A stretch of 64,000 nt of DNA from assembly GCF_016864375.1 (NCBI RefSeq), contig NZ_CP069356.1:1302001-1366000 (forward strand). The letters run 5' to 3'. Shown one piece after another: positions 17,712-26,354 of the stretch. The DNA is from Microvirga sp. VF16 (GTDB lineage Bacteria > Pseudomonadota > Alphaproteobacteria > Rhizobiales > Beijerinckiaceae). A program made the translations under genes and the position numbers. The notes below the pieces were generated by a model. It saw only the letters and a list, made by a program, of their open reading frames with translations, was not told the origin of the DNA and ran no database searches. Each line of letters begins with the position of its first letter. The stretch's first letter is position 1.

Positions 17712-19565
17712 ATGGCTGCCACCGATCTGATTTTGACAAATGCGAAGGTCACGACGCTCAATCGAGCCAATCCCGCGGCCCAAGCGATCCTGATCCGCGA
17801 CGGCCGCTTCGCGGTCGTCGGGACTGAGGCCGAAGTACGCGCCACGGCCGGCGAAAATCCGCGCATCATCGACGCGAAGGGCCGGCGCATCATCCCCGGG
17901 CTGATCGACAGCCACATGCACATCATCCGCGGCGGGCTGAACTACAATATGGAGCTGCACTGGGACGGCGTGTCCACTCTTGCCGATGCGATGGCGATGC
18001 TCAGGAGGCAGGTCGCCAATACACCTGCACCCCAATGGGTGCGCGTAGTCGGCGGCTTTTCCGAGCATCAGTTCGCCGAAAAGCGCCTGCCTACGCTCGA
18101 CGAGTTGAACACCGCCGCACCGGACACACCTGTCTTCATCCTCCACCTCTACGATCGCGCGCTGCTCAACGGCGCAGCGCTGCGTGCAGTTGGCTATACC
18201 AAGGATACTCCCAATCCGCCGGGCGGCGAGATCGTGCGCGACGCGCAGGGCAGCCCGACCGGGATGCTGCTCGCCCAGCCCAATGCGACGATCCTCTATG
18301 CGACGCTCGCCAAGGGGCCGAAATTGCCGCCCGAATACCAGCTCAACTCGACGCGCCATTTCATGCGCGAGTTGAACCGACTTGGAGTCACCGGCGTGAT
18401 CGATGCGGGCGGTGGGTATCAGAGTTATCCGAATGATTATGCAATCATCGAAAAACTGCACCGCGACGGCGAACTGACGCTGCGTATCAGCTACAATCTC
18501 TTCACACAAAAGCCCAAGGAAGAACTGGCCGACTTTGCGGGCTGGGCCCGCCAGGTAAAGCCCGGCCATGGCGACGACAGCTATCGCCACAACGGCGCGG
18601 GCGAGATGCTCGTCTATTCGGCCGCCGACTTCGAGGATTTTCGCTTTTCCCGCCCCGAAATGCCGCCAAATATGGAATCAGATCTCGAACCGGTCATCCG
18701 CCTGCTCGTCGAGAACCGCTGGCCCTGGAGACTCCATGCGACCTATGACGAGACGATCACCCGCGCGCTCGACGTGTTCGAGAAGGTCAATCGCGACATT
18801 CCCTTCAACGGCGTCCACTGGTTCTTCGATCATGCGGAGACGATCGGTGACCGCAACATCGATCGTATCGCGGCGCTGGGTGGTGGCATCGCGGTGCAGC
18901 ACCGCATGGCCTATCAGGGCGAGTATTTTGTCGAGCGCTACGGCGCGAAGGCCGCCGAGGCGACGCCGCCCGTGGCAAGGATGATGAAGGCCGGTGTGCC
19001 GGTGGGCGCAGGCACCGATGCGACGCGCGTCGCGAGCTACAATCCCTGGATTTCACTCTTCTGGCTGGTGACCGGCAGGACGGTGGGCGGTCTGCGCTTG
19101 TATCCGCCCGCCAACCGGCTTGATCGCGAGACGGCGCTTCGCCTCTGGACGGAGGCTAATACATGGTTCTCCAACGAGCAGGGCAAGAAGGGCCAGATCA
19201 AGGCCGGCCAACTTGCCGATCTCGCGATCCTCAGCGACGACTATTTCAGCGTGCCCGAAGACGAAATCGTTCACATCGTCTCCGCGTTGACGATGCTTGG
19301 GGGCGAGGTGGTGCACGGCCAGGGCGAATATCGCGATCTCGCGCCCGAGCTTCCCAAGCCGATGCCTGACTGGACACCGGTTGCGACCTTTGGCGGCCAT
19401 CGCCGCACGCCCACTGCCGCGGCCAAGCTCGCATCGGCCTGCGGCTGCGTCAGTGCCTGCACGGTCCACGGCCATGATCATGCGGCCGCGCTCGCGGCCA
19501 ATGTGCCGGCATCTGATATGCGCGCCTTCTGGGGTGCCTTTGGATGCGGCTGCTGGGCGGTATGA
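17712..19565 (+). CDS. YtcJ-like amidohydrolase with Cys/His-rich tail
   Basis: 617 residues from ATG 17712 (GGAGCAAG site). Amidohydrolase-3 features: LIDSHMHIIRGGL metal site, HWFFDHAET, VGAGTDATRVASYNPW, and GQLADLAILSDDYF near the C-terminus. The frame is open upstream and encodes a Tat-like ITRRDTLFGGTAASLLA, reachable only from an ATG at 17553 inside XapX, so the start and possible export are uncertain. After the fold ends, the last about 45 residues hold ACGCVSACTVHGHDH and AFGCGCWAV, an unusual cluster of six Cys and three His. It hydrolyses an amide or cyclic C-N bond in a substrate not known. Confidence 0.88.
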   Translation: MAATDLILTNAKVTTLNRANPAAQAILIRDGRFAVVGTEAEVRATAGENPRIIDAKGRRIIPGLIDSHMHIIRGGLNYNMELHWDGVSTLADAMAMLRRQVANTPAPQWVRVVGGFSEHQFAEKRLPTLDELNTAAPDTPVFILHLYDRALLNGAALRAVGYTKDTPNPPGGEIVRDAQGSPTGMLLAQPNATILYATLAKGPKLPPEYQLNSTRHFMRELNRLGVTGVIDAGGGYQSYPNDYAIIEKLHRDGELTLRISYNLFTQKPKEELADFAGWARQVKPGHGDDSYRHNGAGEMLVYSAADFEDFRFSRPEMPPNMESDLEPVIRLLVENRWPWRLHATYDETITRALDVFEKVNRDIPFNGVHWFFDHAETIGDRNIDRIAALGGGIAVQHRMAYQGEYFVERYGAKAAEATPPVARMMKAGVPVGAGTDATRVASYNPWISLFWLVTGRTVGGLRLYPPANRLDRETALRLWTEANTWFSNEQGKKGQIKAGQLADLAILSDDYFSVPEDEIVHIVSALTMLGGEVVHGQGEYRDLAPELPKPMPDWTPVATFGGHRRTPTAAAKLASACGCVSACTVHGHDHAAALAANVPASDMRAFWGAFGCGCWAV

Positions 19566-20011
19566 CAATGCCCCCCGCACCAATAATCGCGCGACTGCTC
19601 GAAGGCCGCTGGTTCGCGACGCTCGCTCGTGCGCTGCTCACGCTGCCCTATTGGACGGCCGGTATCGCCAAGCTGATCGACCTACCGGGGGCGCTGGCCG
19701 AGGCGCACCATTTTGGCCTCGAGCCAGCATGGGCGACCGTGGCGATGACAATTATCGTCCAGCTCGGCGGATCGGTGTTGGTTATCCTGGGCCGATGGGC
19801 ATGGCTCGGAGCAGGGGCGCTCGGCGTATTCACCGGACTCGCGACGCTCATCGCCCACCGTTTCTGGACGATCACAGACCCGATCGCGCGCTTTCACGAT
19901 CGTAACAGCTTTCTCGCGCATGTCGGACTGATCGGCGGTCTGATGCTGGCAGCCGTCCTTGCCAGCCGCCGGACCCAGCGATGCGGGCACGATGGCCGCC
20001 AGGAGATCTGA
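19562..20011 (+). CDS. DoxX family membrane protein
   Basis: 149 residues with four hydrophobic segments. ALLTLPYWTAGIAKLIDLPGAL is the typical first DoxX helix with its G-x-x-K motif. The ATG overlaps the amidohydrolase stop (ATGA), so the two are coupled. DoxX proteins are linked to thiol/quinone redox processes at the membrane. A second DoxX gene lies at 23952 beside an azoreductase. Confidence 0.87.
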   Translation: MTMPPAPIIARLLEGRWFATLARALLTLPYWTAGIAKLIDLPGALAEAHHFGLEPAWATVAMTIIVQLGGSVLVILGRWAWLGAGALGVFTGLATLIAHRFWTITDPIARFHDRNSFLAHVGLIGGLMLAAVLASRRTQRCGHDGRQEI

Positions 20012-20087
20012 CATGCAGCGCGGTCAACTTCGCGTCGCCCCTTTCCCGCTAACAGACCGTCAGTTCAAGCCAATGGAAGAAATTGAA

Positions 20088-20234
20088 ATGACTAAGCTTA
20101 CCAAATTCCTGTCCGCGGCCGTGCTCAGTACGGTGCTCATATCCCCAGTAGCCGCTGCTGCCGCCGCGACTGCGGCTCAGGCTCCCGGGGTTGTTGCAAC
20201 GTCGGAAGATACATCTATCCGGCCGTTCCAGTAT
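20088..20234 (+). pseudogene. epoxide hydrolase, truncated after the signal peptide by a MITE-like element
   Basis: Starts MTKLTKFLSAAVLSTVLISP with a signal peptide, then EDTSIRPFQ, which parallels EDAAIRPFPEVHFS at the start of the intact epoxide hydrolase at 28192. Immediately after Gln the MITE-like copy 2 begins (20235), and translation runs into it and stops at 20264. The remaining about 380 residues are absent: after the element the next gene is convergent. Confidence 0.8.
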
Positions 20235-20532
20235 GGGATCAACGCAAGATCTGCTCCCGATTGAGCGCTAACGGAGTACGTAGCAGGAACGTGCGCTCTC
20301 AAGCAGGCCTGTCGAGCTAACGAACCGCCTACCACGAGTTGGTTTGGGGATCTGAACAGCCATACAGCGCTGTGGGTACGTTGACAGGAGGGATGCATCT
20401 GCCCGGAGGATCGGCTGGAGTGAGGGGCTCGATCCCCTCTAACATCAAGGATCAGGCTTCAAGTCACGCCTGATAAATTCCCAATCCGTTCGACCTAAGC
20501 GCTCGTTCAGACACAGATCTTGCGCCGGCCCC
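20235..20532. repeat. MITE-like element, copy 2, inside an epoxide hydrolase gene
   Basis: 298 bases. The left arm 20235-20271 (GGGATCAACGCAAGATCTG...) is closely similar to the arms of the copy at 13388-13748; the right arm, about 20495-20532 (AGCGCTCG...CAGATCTTGCGCCGGCCCC), is its more diverged inverse. No coding frame inside. Insertion here cut the epoxide hydrolase gene and fills the gap before the metallophosphoesterase gene. Confidence 0.75.
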
Positions 20533-20546
20533 TTCTCAGGACGCCG

Positions 20547-21479
20547 CTAACCAATGCGGAGGGTTCGGCTCTCCTCAAGCCCATATCCCTTCACCTCCAG
20601 GCGGTCTGGATAAACCTCAACCACTGCATAGGCCGTTTGGGCCGGCGTTTCGACCATTCCTTTGAAGTTCAGGAAGTGCTTTCCCGCTGTAGAGCCGTAG
20701 TTTCCCGCATGGTTGTGGCCGTTCATGTAGGCAACAAAGTTCTTGTATTTCGACACCAGATCGACGACGCGCTGATCATCCCACATATTGTGCTCGTTGC
20801 CAGGGTAGACCGGGTAATGGCTGAAGATGATGATCTTCTCGCCGGCCGCCTCAGCCTGATCCAGCGTCTGCTGGAGCCACCTGAATTGCTCCTCGCTCAT
20901 GCCGCCGTTCCAGGTTTGCGCATTGGGAGCGTTGACGCCTTTGAGTTGGTCGAGCTTCTCGGCGGCCAGCTTGTGTTTCGGGGTGTCCTTGGCATGGGCA
21001 AACAGGCTGATGTCATTGCCGTCGAGGACGATGAACCGGTACCCACCGCCCGTGAAGTCATAGTAGGCGCGCTTCAGACCTGTCACCCGCAAAACCGATG
21101 AGAGATAATCCGAAGCCACTTCGAAGTCGTGGTTGCCGAGGAGGAAAAAGTAAGGGTGCTTCAGGCGGTCATAGATCGGCAGGATATGGTCATAGCTCTC
21201 CCAGTGCCGGTCGATGATGTCCCCGAGCGTGACCACGAACTGCACCTCCTGCCCGTTGAAGAACTCGACTGCATCGCTCAGCTTCCACAGACTGTGGGAG
21301 TAGAACCGAGTTCTGCGCGGCGGCACCGGGGCATACTGGGGATCAGCCACAACACCAAACCGGAACAAGGGTGCGCCCTGGGCCACACTTACGGAGGTGC
21401 TGAACCCGGTGAAGGGCGCGGCCAGCGCGGCGGCGGCGCTGGTCTGGAGCAAGCTTCGCCGAGTGAAAGCGGACACCAT
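20547..21479 (-). CDS. secreted metallophosphoesterase, ADPRibase-Mn-like
   Basis: 310 residues from the ATG at 21479, next to a GGAGG (a GTG three bases on is an alternative). A Tat signal (FTRRSLLQTSAAAALAAP) is followed by calcineurin-type motifs VVADPQY, VVTLGDIIDRH, FLLGNHDFE, IIFSHYPVYPGNEHNMWDD and YMNGHNHAGNY. The D-x-Q first motif and the spacing match manganese-dependent ADP-ribose/CDP-alcohol diphosphatases. Predicted to hydrolyse nucleotide diphosphates in the periplasm. Confidence 0.87.
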   Translation of the reverse strand: MVSAFTRRSLLQTSAAAALAAPFTGFSTSVSVAQGAPLFRFGVVADPQYAPVPPRRTRFYSHSLWKLSDAVEFFNGQEVQFVVTLGDIIDRHWESYDHILPIYDRLKHPYFFLLGNHDFEVASDYLSSVLRVTGLKRAYYDFTGGGYRFIVLDGNDISLFAHAKDTPKHKLAAEKLDQLKGVNAPNAQTWNGGMSEEQFRWLQQTLDQAEAAGEKIIIFSHYPVYPGNEHNMWDDQRVVDLVSKYKNFVAYMNGHNHAGNYGSTAGKHFLNFKGMVETPAQTAYAVVEVYPDRLEVKGYGLEESRTLRIG

Positions 21480-21687
21480 AACCTCCAAGGTTGTCGAGGA
21501 GGTCCCATTGTCCGATGCGGTTCATTTCAGACGTGTGACGCGCCCTGAGTTTCCGGTTCTGGTTTGAGAAGTTGCCATGGGGGATCGGCATGGGAATCCA
21601 GGATTGGGGCAACGGCTGCCGCAAGAAGACCAAGCCCTGCCAGTCAGCCCCTCGCAGGTCGATAGATAAATTCCCGTACACAGTCGT

Positions 21688-22077
21688 TCACGGAAGATAA
21701 TTACTGATCTCAACCAGATTGCCGTCTGGATCCTTGAAGTAGACCGACAGGAGGGTTCCTGTCGCACCGGCACGCTCGCCAGGTCCGTCAACGATCGCTA
21801 CGCCCTCACGCTCAAGATGCGCCACCACCTCTTCGATGGGCGTGGTGGTCAGAAGACAGAAGTTGCCGCTGCCTGGAACGGTGTCACAGGCAATGTTGGG
21901 GGCAGCCTGGGCATCCTGCAGGCTGATCTTATGGGCTCCGAAATGCAGCGACCACTTGCCGGGACGCTCCTGCTTCGGCTCCATGCCCAGAACCCGCTCG
22001 TAAATGCGGCACGTGCGCGCGACATCGTGCACCGCGAGAACCAGATGATCGAGCGCCAGAACCCTCATATCCGGCAT
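21688..22077 (-). CDS. VOC family protein (glyoxalase/dioxygenase fold)
   Basis: 129 residues. ALDHLVLAVHDVARTCRIYERVLGM with first-strand His and YFKDPDGNLVEISNYLP with the C-terminal Glu fit a single-module VOC protein similar to those called virulence protein STM3117-like. The start could also be the ATG at 22068. The reaction is not known. It stands alone between the phosphoesterase and the IS element. Confidence 0.88.
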   Translation of the reverse strand: MPDMRVLALDHLVLAVHDVARTCRIYERVLGMEPKQERPGKWSLHFGAHKISLQDAQAAPNIACDTVPGSGNFCLLTTTPIEEVVAHLEREGVAIVDGPGERAGATGTLLSVYFKDPDGNLVEISNYLP

Positions 22078-22277
22078 TCTATACCCTGCTCGTCAGGACA
22101 CCCGCAATCTGGCGGAACAGACGGTCTGGGATGCAGGGCTGACGCAATCTCGCTCTGTTGAGTGAGGTGCTGCAACCAGAAGAATGTCTCCTATGAGCAA
22201 GGAAGTATAACTCCCGTAGCCTCCCGAGCGTCCGGTGTTCCTAGCTCAAGCGGACCTTCGGCCTACTTCGGCTTCGT

Positions 22278-23831
22278 GCCGATAGCGTTGACAAAGTCGG
22301 TATCCAGACGGGCTAGGGCAGCGATGCAGCTTGCCTTGTTGAGGTTAGGACTGGTGAGGGGTATCCTTCGGGCCTTCTCAGGCTCCTTGGATCATATGAG
22401 GCTCTGGTGAAGTGACCAGTTTGGCAAGCTTTCTCAGATTCTGAGCCGTTGCCGCTAGCAGGAACTCATCCTGAGCCCCGCACGGACCGCGCAGCCGCAG
22501 ACGTCCCATCTTGAGGATCCGCTTGAGATGAGCAAACAGCATTTCGATGCGTTTGCGACCCTGACGTGACCGCTCGAAGGCTGGCGTGTCTCTCAATGAG
22601 CGCGCGACCTCCCGGGCATGCTCATAGATGCTGCGCGGGATCCTGCGCGCCGGCGTGTTGGGACAGCACTGTTCCTTCAGCGGACAGGGACCGCAATCGA
22701 AGGTGCTGCCTAGGTAGAGCCGGTTCGTGCCCTCATTCACGATCCGCCCGCTGGTGGTCAGGGTCTTGCCCTCAGGACAGACGTAGGCGTCCGTTTCCGG
22801 ATCATACTTGAAGTCTGATCGCGAGAAGGTGCCATCCTGGCGCTCGGATTTGTCGATGACGGGCACGTGCGGCTCGATCTTCTGTTCGTCCACGAGCCAG
22901 TGCAGCATCTCGGCCGAACCATAGGCACTATCCGCCGCCAGCCGCTCGGGCTTGAGGCTGAACCGCTCAGCGGTGCGCTCGAGCATGGAGCGCGCAGCCC
23001 CCACCTCGGCCTGACGTACCGCGCGAGAGGCTTCCACGTCCACGATCACAGCGGCCTTGAGGTCGATGAGGTAGTTGTCGGCATAGGCAAAGAACGCCGG
23101 GCCGCGCAGTGCTCCGGTCCACTGAGCCGCTGGATCAGAAGGCGAGACGAACTTCGGCTCAACCTCTGTCGCCGCACCCCAGGCGGCCTCATCGAGGGTG
23201 GCAAGATACTCGCGCACGGCCCGCGGAGCATCCTGCGGGTGGTCGAGCGCGGTCCAGTCGGACCCTGCCAGGGAGCGCTGCTTGTTGGCATCAGCCTGGA
23301 TCAGGCTGGCATCGACCGCAAAGCCCTCACCACTCACCAGCCCCTCGTCGAGGCAACGCTGCACCACCGCCTCGAACAGGTGACGGAACAGGTCACACTC
23401 GCGAAAGCGCCCGTGCCGGCACTTGGAGAAGGTGGAGTGGTCGGGCACCTTGCCCTCCAGCCCGAGGCGGCAGAACCACCTGTAAGCGAGGTTCAGGTGC
23501 ACCTCCTCACAGAGCCGCCGCTCGGAGCGGATGCCGAGACAGTAGCCGATCAGCAGCATGCGGATCATCAGCTCGGGATCAACCGAGGGTCGGCCGGTGG
23601 CATTGTAGTAGCCGGCCAGATGCTGGCGCAGCCCGGAGCAGTCGACGAAGCGGTCGATGCGCCGCAGGAGGTGATCGGACGGGACGTGGTCCTCGAGCCG
23701 AAACTCATAGAACAGGCTCTCCTGCATCACGAGACGCTCGCCCATCATGGCCCGATCCTCCTGCTGAGAATGCCTCATCAGGGAATCACGATCTGCCGCC
23801 AATCACGAGGACTTTTTCAACGAAATCTGCC
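22278..23831 (-). mobile_element. IS1182-type insertion sequence
   Basis: Ends with inverted repeats GCCGATAG-CGTTGACAAAGTC (22278-22298) and, inverted, GACTTTTTCAACGAAATCTGCC (23810-23831), enclosing one transposase gene. No target duplication could be seen. An alternative 11-base inverted pair, GGGTATCCTTC (22359-22369) and GAAGGATACCC (23887-23897), would place the boundaries differently, so they are approximate. Confidence 0.7.
22378..23748 (-). CDS. IS1182 family transposase
   Basis: 456 residues from the ATG preceded by AGGAGG. Features: N-terminal PSVDPELMIRMLLIGYCLGI, acidic residues of a DDE domain in FAVDASLIQADANK and LAADSAYGSAEML, a Cys-rich insert CGPCPLKEQCCPN, and C-terminal RKRIEMLFAHLKRILKMGRL holding the final Glu. 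Full length and apparently intact. Confidence 0.95.
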   Translation of the reverse strand: MMGERLVMQESLFYEFRLEDHVPSDHLLRRIDRFVDCSGLRQHLAGYYNATGRPSVDPELMIRMLLIGYCLGIRSERRLCEEVHLNLAYRWFCRLGLEGKVPDHSTFSKCRHGRFRECDLFRHLFEAVVQRCLDEGLVSGEGFAVDASLIQADANKQRSLAGSDWTALDHPQDAPRAVREYLATLDEAAWGAATEVEPKFVSPSDPAAQWTGALRGPAFFAYADNYLIDLKAAVIVDVEASRAVRQAEVGAARSMLERTAERFSLKPERLAADSAYGSAEMLHWLVDEQKIEPHVPVIDKSERQDGTFSRSDFKYDPETDAYVCPEGKTLTTSGRIVNEGTNRLYLGSTFDCGPCPLKEQCCPNTPARRIPRSIYEHAREVARSLRDTPAFERSRQGRKRIEMLFAHLKRILKMGRLRLRGPCGAQDEFLLAATAQNLRKLAKLVTSPEPHMIQGA

Positions 23832-23894
23832 AGAACCGGACCTTCCTGAACTGCCAGCGAGCAACTTCCTTCAGCAAGCGGGAACGGAAGGATA

Positions 23895-23936
23895 CCCTAT
23901 GCGAGCAGTGCTCTATAGAGCACTGCTCGCATAGGG
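23895..23936. repeat. perfect 42-bp palindrome
   Basis: The two 21-base halves are exact reverse complements (CCCTATGCGAGCAGTGCTCTA and its complement), with no loop. It lies 64 bases beyond the IS end and just before the 3' end of the DoxX gene (stop at 23952). It could form a cruciform, or act as a bidirectional terminator stem, although no T-run follows on either side. Confidence 0.8.
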
Positions 23937-23951
23937 CGCCAGATCAAGCGG

Positions 23952-24386
23952 TCAGGCGCGCTGCCGGTCCCCGATCGATATCCGACCAGATGCTGGGCGT
24001 CCAAGCCATGCATCGACACTGAAATGCCCGGAGCCGAATGCGACCACCTGGAGGAGGCCACCGGCGAGGGCAATGTTCTTTAGGAAATGGATCGCTTGGT
24101 TCTGGTCGCCGAAGTTGTAATGGAAGGCGAGTGCGGTTGCGATCGTGAAGCCGGCTGTTACCCCAGCGACGAGCCGGGTCTGATATCCTACGGCGAGCAG
24201 CAGGCCTCCGCCGACCTCGATGATCACGGCTCCGAGATAGGCCAGCCACGGCAGCGGCAGGCTGGTCATCTCGATGTAAGCGACGGTGCCTACTGGTGCA
24301 GCGATCTTGCCCAAGCCGCTGATCACGAAAATCAGCGCGAGAAGCACCCGGCCCAGTGCTGACGCGGAAGAGGTATAGGTATTCAT
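23952..24386 (-). CDS. DoxX family membrane protein
   Basis: 144 residues with four hydrophobic segments, beginning ALGRVLLALIFVISGLGKIA, the standard DoxX first helix with Gly-x-x-Lys. GGAG precedes the ATG. It is 33 bases downstream of azoR on the same strand, so it likely belongs to an azoR-doxX operon controlled by the divergent LysR gene. Confidence 0.92.
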   Translation of the reverse strand: MNTYTSSASALGRVLLALIFVISGLGKIAAPVGTVAYIEMTSLPLPWLAYLGAVIIEVGGGLLLAVGYQTRLVAGVTAGFTIATALAFHYNFGDQNQAIHFLKNIALAGGLLQVVAFGSGHFSVDAWLGRPASGRISIGDRQRA

Positions 24387-24419
24387 CTCGTGTCTCCAGA
24401 TATCGAGAGAGTGGTAGGC

Positions 24420-25025
24420 TCAGGCCGCGAGACGGCGGATCTGCGCCTCGGCGGCCTGAAGGGCCTCGGCCCGCTGCTGCTCGCCGACCGCTACACCCTC
24501 GGCGCGCACGAAGCTGAGGTCGGTGATGCCGAAGAAGCCGAAGATGCCGCGCAGGTAGCTCTCCTGGTGCTCAAGGGCAGCGTTCGCGGTTTCTGGGCCA
24601 TAAAAGCCGCCGCGCGTGGAAACGACGACGACCTTCTTGCCGCCTGCGAGGCCCTCCGGCCCCTCGGCCGTATAGCGGAAGGTGCGGCCAGCCACGGCCA
24701 AGCGATCGATCCAGGCCTTGAGTTGGCTTGGCACGGTGAAGTTGTACATTGGTGCCCCGACCACCACGATGTCGGCAGCCAGGAACTCTTCAAGCGCAGC
24801 CTGGCCTTCCGCCAAATCCCGCAGGAGGGACGGATCCTCCGGCGATGCGCCCTGCCCGGCAAGGTGGGCCCCGGACAGGTGCGCAACCGGGTGAGTGGCG
24901 AGGTCGCGCCGGATCACTTCGATGGCGGGATGAGCAGCCTGCTCGGCGGTGACGATCTGCGCGGTCAGGCGGCGGCTGACCGAGCTCTCGCCCAGGATGC
25001 TGGAGTCGACGTGGAGAAGTTTCAT
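24420..25025 (-). CDS. azoR: FMN-dependent NADH-azoreductase
   Basis: 201 residues from ATG 25025 (GAGGTG site). A flavodoxin-like fold: MKLLHVDSSILGESSVSRRL (phosphate loop), IVVVGAPMYNFTVPSQLKAW, and VVVSTRGGFYGPE near the FMN ring, as in AzoR. Reduces azo bonds and quinones with two-electron transfer, so it protects against quinone stress. Divergent from a LysR regulator 132 bases away, a common arrangement. Confidence 0.94.
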   Translation of the reverse strand: MKLLHVDSSILGESSVSRRLTAQIVTAEQAAHPAIEVIRRDLATHPVAHLSGAHLAGQGASPEDPSLLRDLAEGQAALEEFLAADIVVVGAPMYNFTVPSQLKAWIDRLAVAGRTFRYTAEGPEGLAGGKKVVVVSTRGGFYGPETANAALEHQESYLRGIFGFFGITDLSFVRAEGVAVGEQQRAEALQAAEAQIRRLAA

Positions 25026-25157
25026 GGTTCTCACCTCTGTAAAAGCGGGCGGATGCCCGCTGTGAATTCGCCGTCCCAAATGGGATGGTTTAGAGATAGC
25101 CAGGGCTCATCCATTGCAGAAGCCTATATTTTTCGATACGATCTATCGGCTGAACAG

Positions 25158-26081
25158 ATGGACGGGGACCGGTGGATGTTGGACGGTGTATCGCTCGATC
25201 AGGTGCGGACGTTCCTGGCCGCAGTAGACGAAGGCAGCTTCTCGGCGGCCGGACGGCGGCTTGGGCGGGCCCAGTCCGTCGTCAGCCAGCTACTCGCGAA
25301 CCTCGAAGCCCAGCTCGGGGTCAAGCTGTTCGACCGCAGCGCACGCTACCCCGTGCTCACGGATGCCGGACGTGCTCTTCTCGCAGACGCCCGGGCTGTC
25401 GCACAGGGGATGAGCGGGTTCAAGGCGCGGGCTCGCGCCCTCGCCGGCGGGCTTGAGTCCGAATTGTCGATTGCCGTCGATGTCATGTTTCCGATCGAGG
25501 TGCTGGCGCATGCCGTTCGCGGCTTCCAGGCCGAGTTCCCGAACACGCCGCTGCGGGTTGAGGTCGAGGCGCTCGGTGCTGTCCTTCAGCCGGTGCTCGA
25601 TGGACGCTGCGCCTTCGCGGTGGCTGGATCGCTTCCGGAGATCCCCCCTCAGTTGACGCAGGAGCACCTGATCGGCGTTCCGTTCGTCCTCGTCGCCGCC
25701 GCCAGTCATCCACTGGCGCAGATCCCAGGCCCAATCCCCCAGAATCGCCTTGCAGAGCATGTGCAGCTCGTCCTGTCCGATCGCTCGAAACTGTCGGCGG
25801 GCCGCGAGTTCGGGGTACTGTCGCCGAAGACATGGCGGCTCGCCGACCTCGGTGCCAAGCATGCCTTCCTGTGCTACGGACTCGGCTGGGGCAGCATGCC
25901 GAGGGCAGTGGTTCAGGCAGACCTCGACAGCGGCGCCCTTGTCGAAATCGAGAGCTCCGGTTGGACGATCGGCCTGCAAATGCAGATGCATGCCGTCCAC
26001 CGCTCGGACCGGCCACCCGGCCCGGCGGGGCGATGGCTCGTCGAGCGTCTCAAGGAAACGGTCAACCAGTGCCCGAATTAG
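25158..26081 (+). CDS. LysR family transcriptional regulator
   Basis: About 307 residues. N-terminal HTH: VSLDQVRTFLAAVDEGSFSA, AGRRLGRAQSVVSQLLANLE and LGVKLFDRSARYPVLTDAG, followed by a substrate-binding domain (SELSIAVDVMFPIEVLAHAV). ATG 25176 is another possible start. Expected regulator of the divergent azoR-doxX operon. Confidence 0.93.
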   Translation: MDGDRWMLDGVSLDQVRTFLAAVDEGSFSAAGRRLGRAQSVVSQLLANLEAQLGVKLFDRSARYPVLTDAGRALLADARAVAQGMSGFKARARALAGGLESELSIAVDVMFPIEVLAHAVRGFQAEFPNTPLRVEVEALGAVLQPVLDGRCAFAVAGSLPEIPPQLTQEHLIGVPFVLVAAASHPLAQIPGPIPQNRLAEHVQLVLSDRSKLSAGREFGVLSPKTWRLADLGAKHAFLCYGLGWGSMPRAVVQADLDSGALVEIESSGWTIGLQMQMHAVHRSDRPPGPAGRWLVERLKETVNQCPN

Positions 26082-26354
26082 AACAGCCAAGCAGTCATGG
26101 CATCCGCTTTCCAGCAAGAGGCATCGGCTTTGCCTGCCCGACGCAGCGGCTTGATCTGGGGCCGGTTAGAGCTTGAAACGGCAAGCGTGGTCGACGCGGT
26201 CCAGCCCTCGACCCAGACTGCCGAGATCGAGCCGGCACACCGCAAGGAACCGGACAGCTTGAACGCGTATGATCGGGTTATGCAGGCGCTCGACCCTACC
26301 CGAGAATTTGTGGAGCCACTGCGTAGCCTAAGGGATCCCGCGTTGGGCCGGCGC

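Noticed and set aside
17688..18590. 300-residue minus-strand frame in the amidohydrolase gene
   Set aside because: Reverse-strand shadow rich in Arg, Ile and Val with no recognisable pattern.
22867..23934. 355-residue plus-strand frame opposite the IS1182 transposase
   Set aside because: Antisense to the transposase; no independent evidence.
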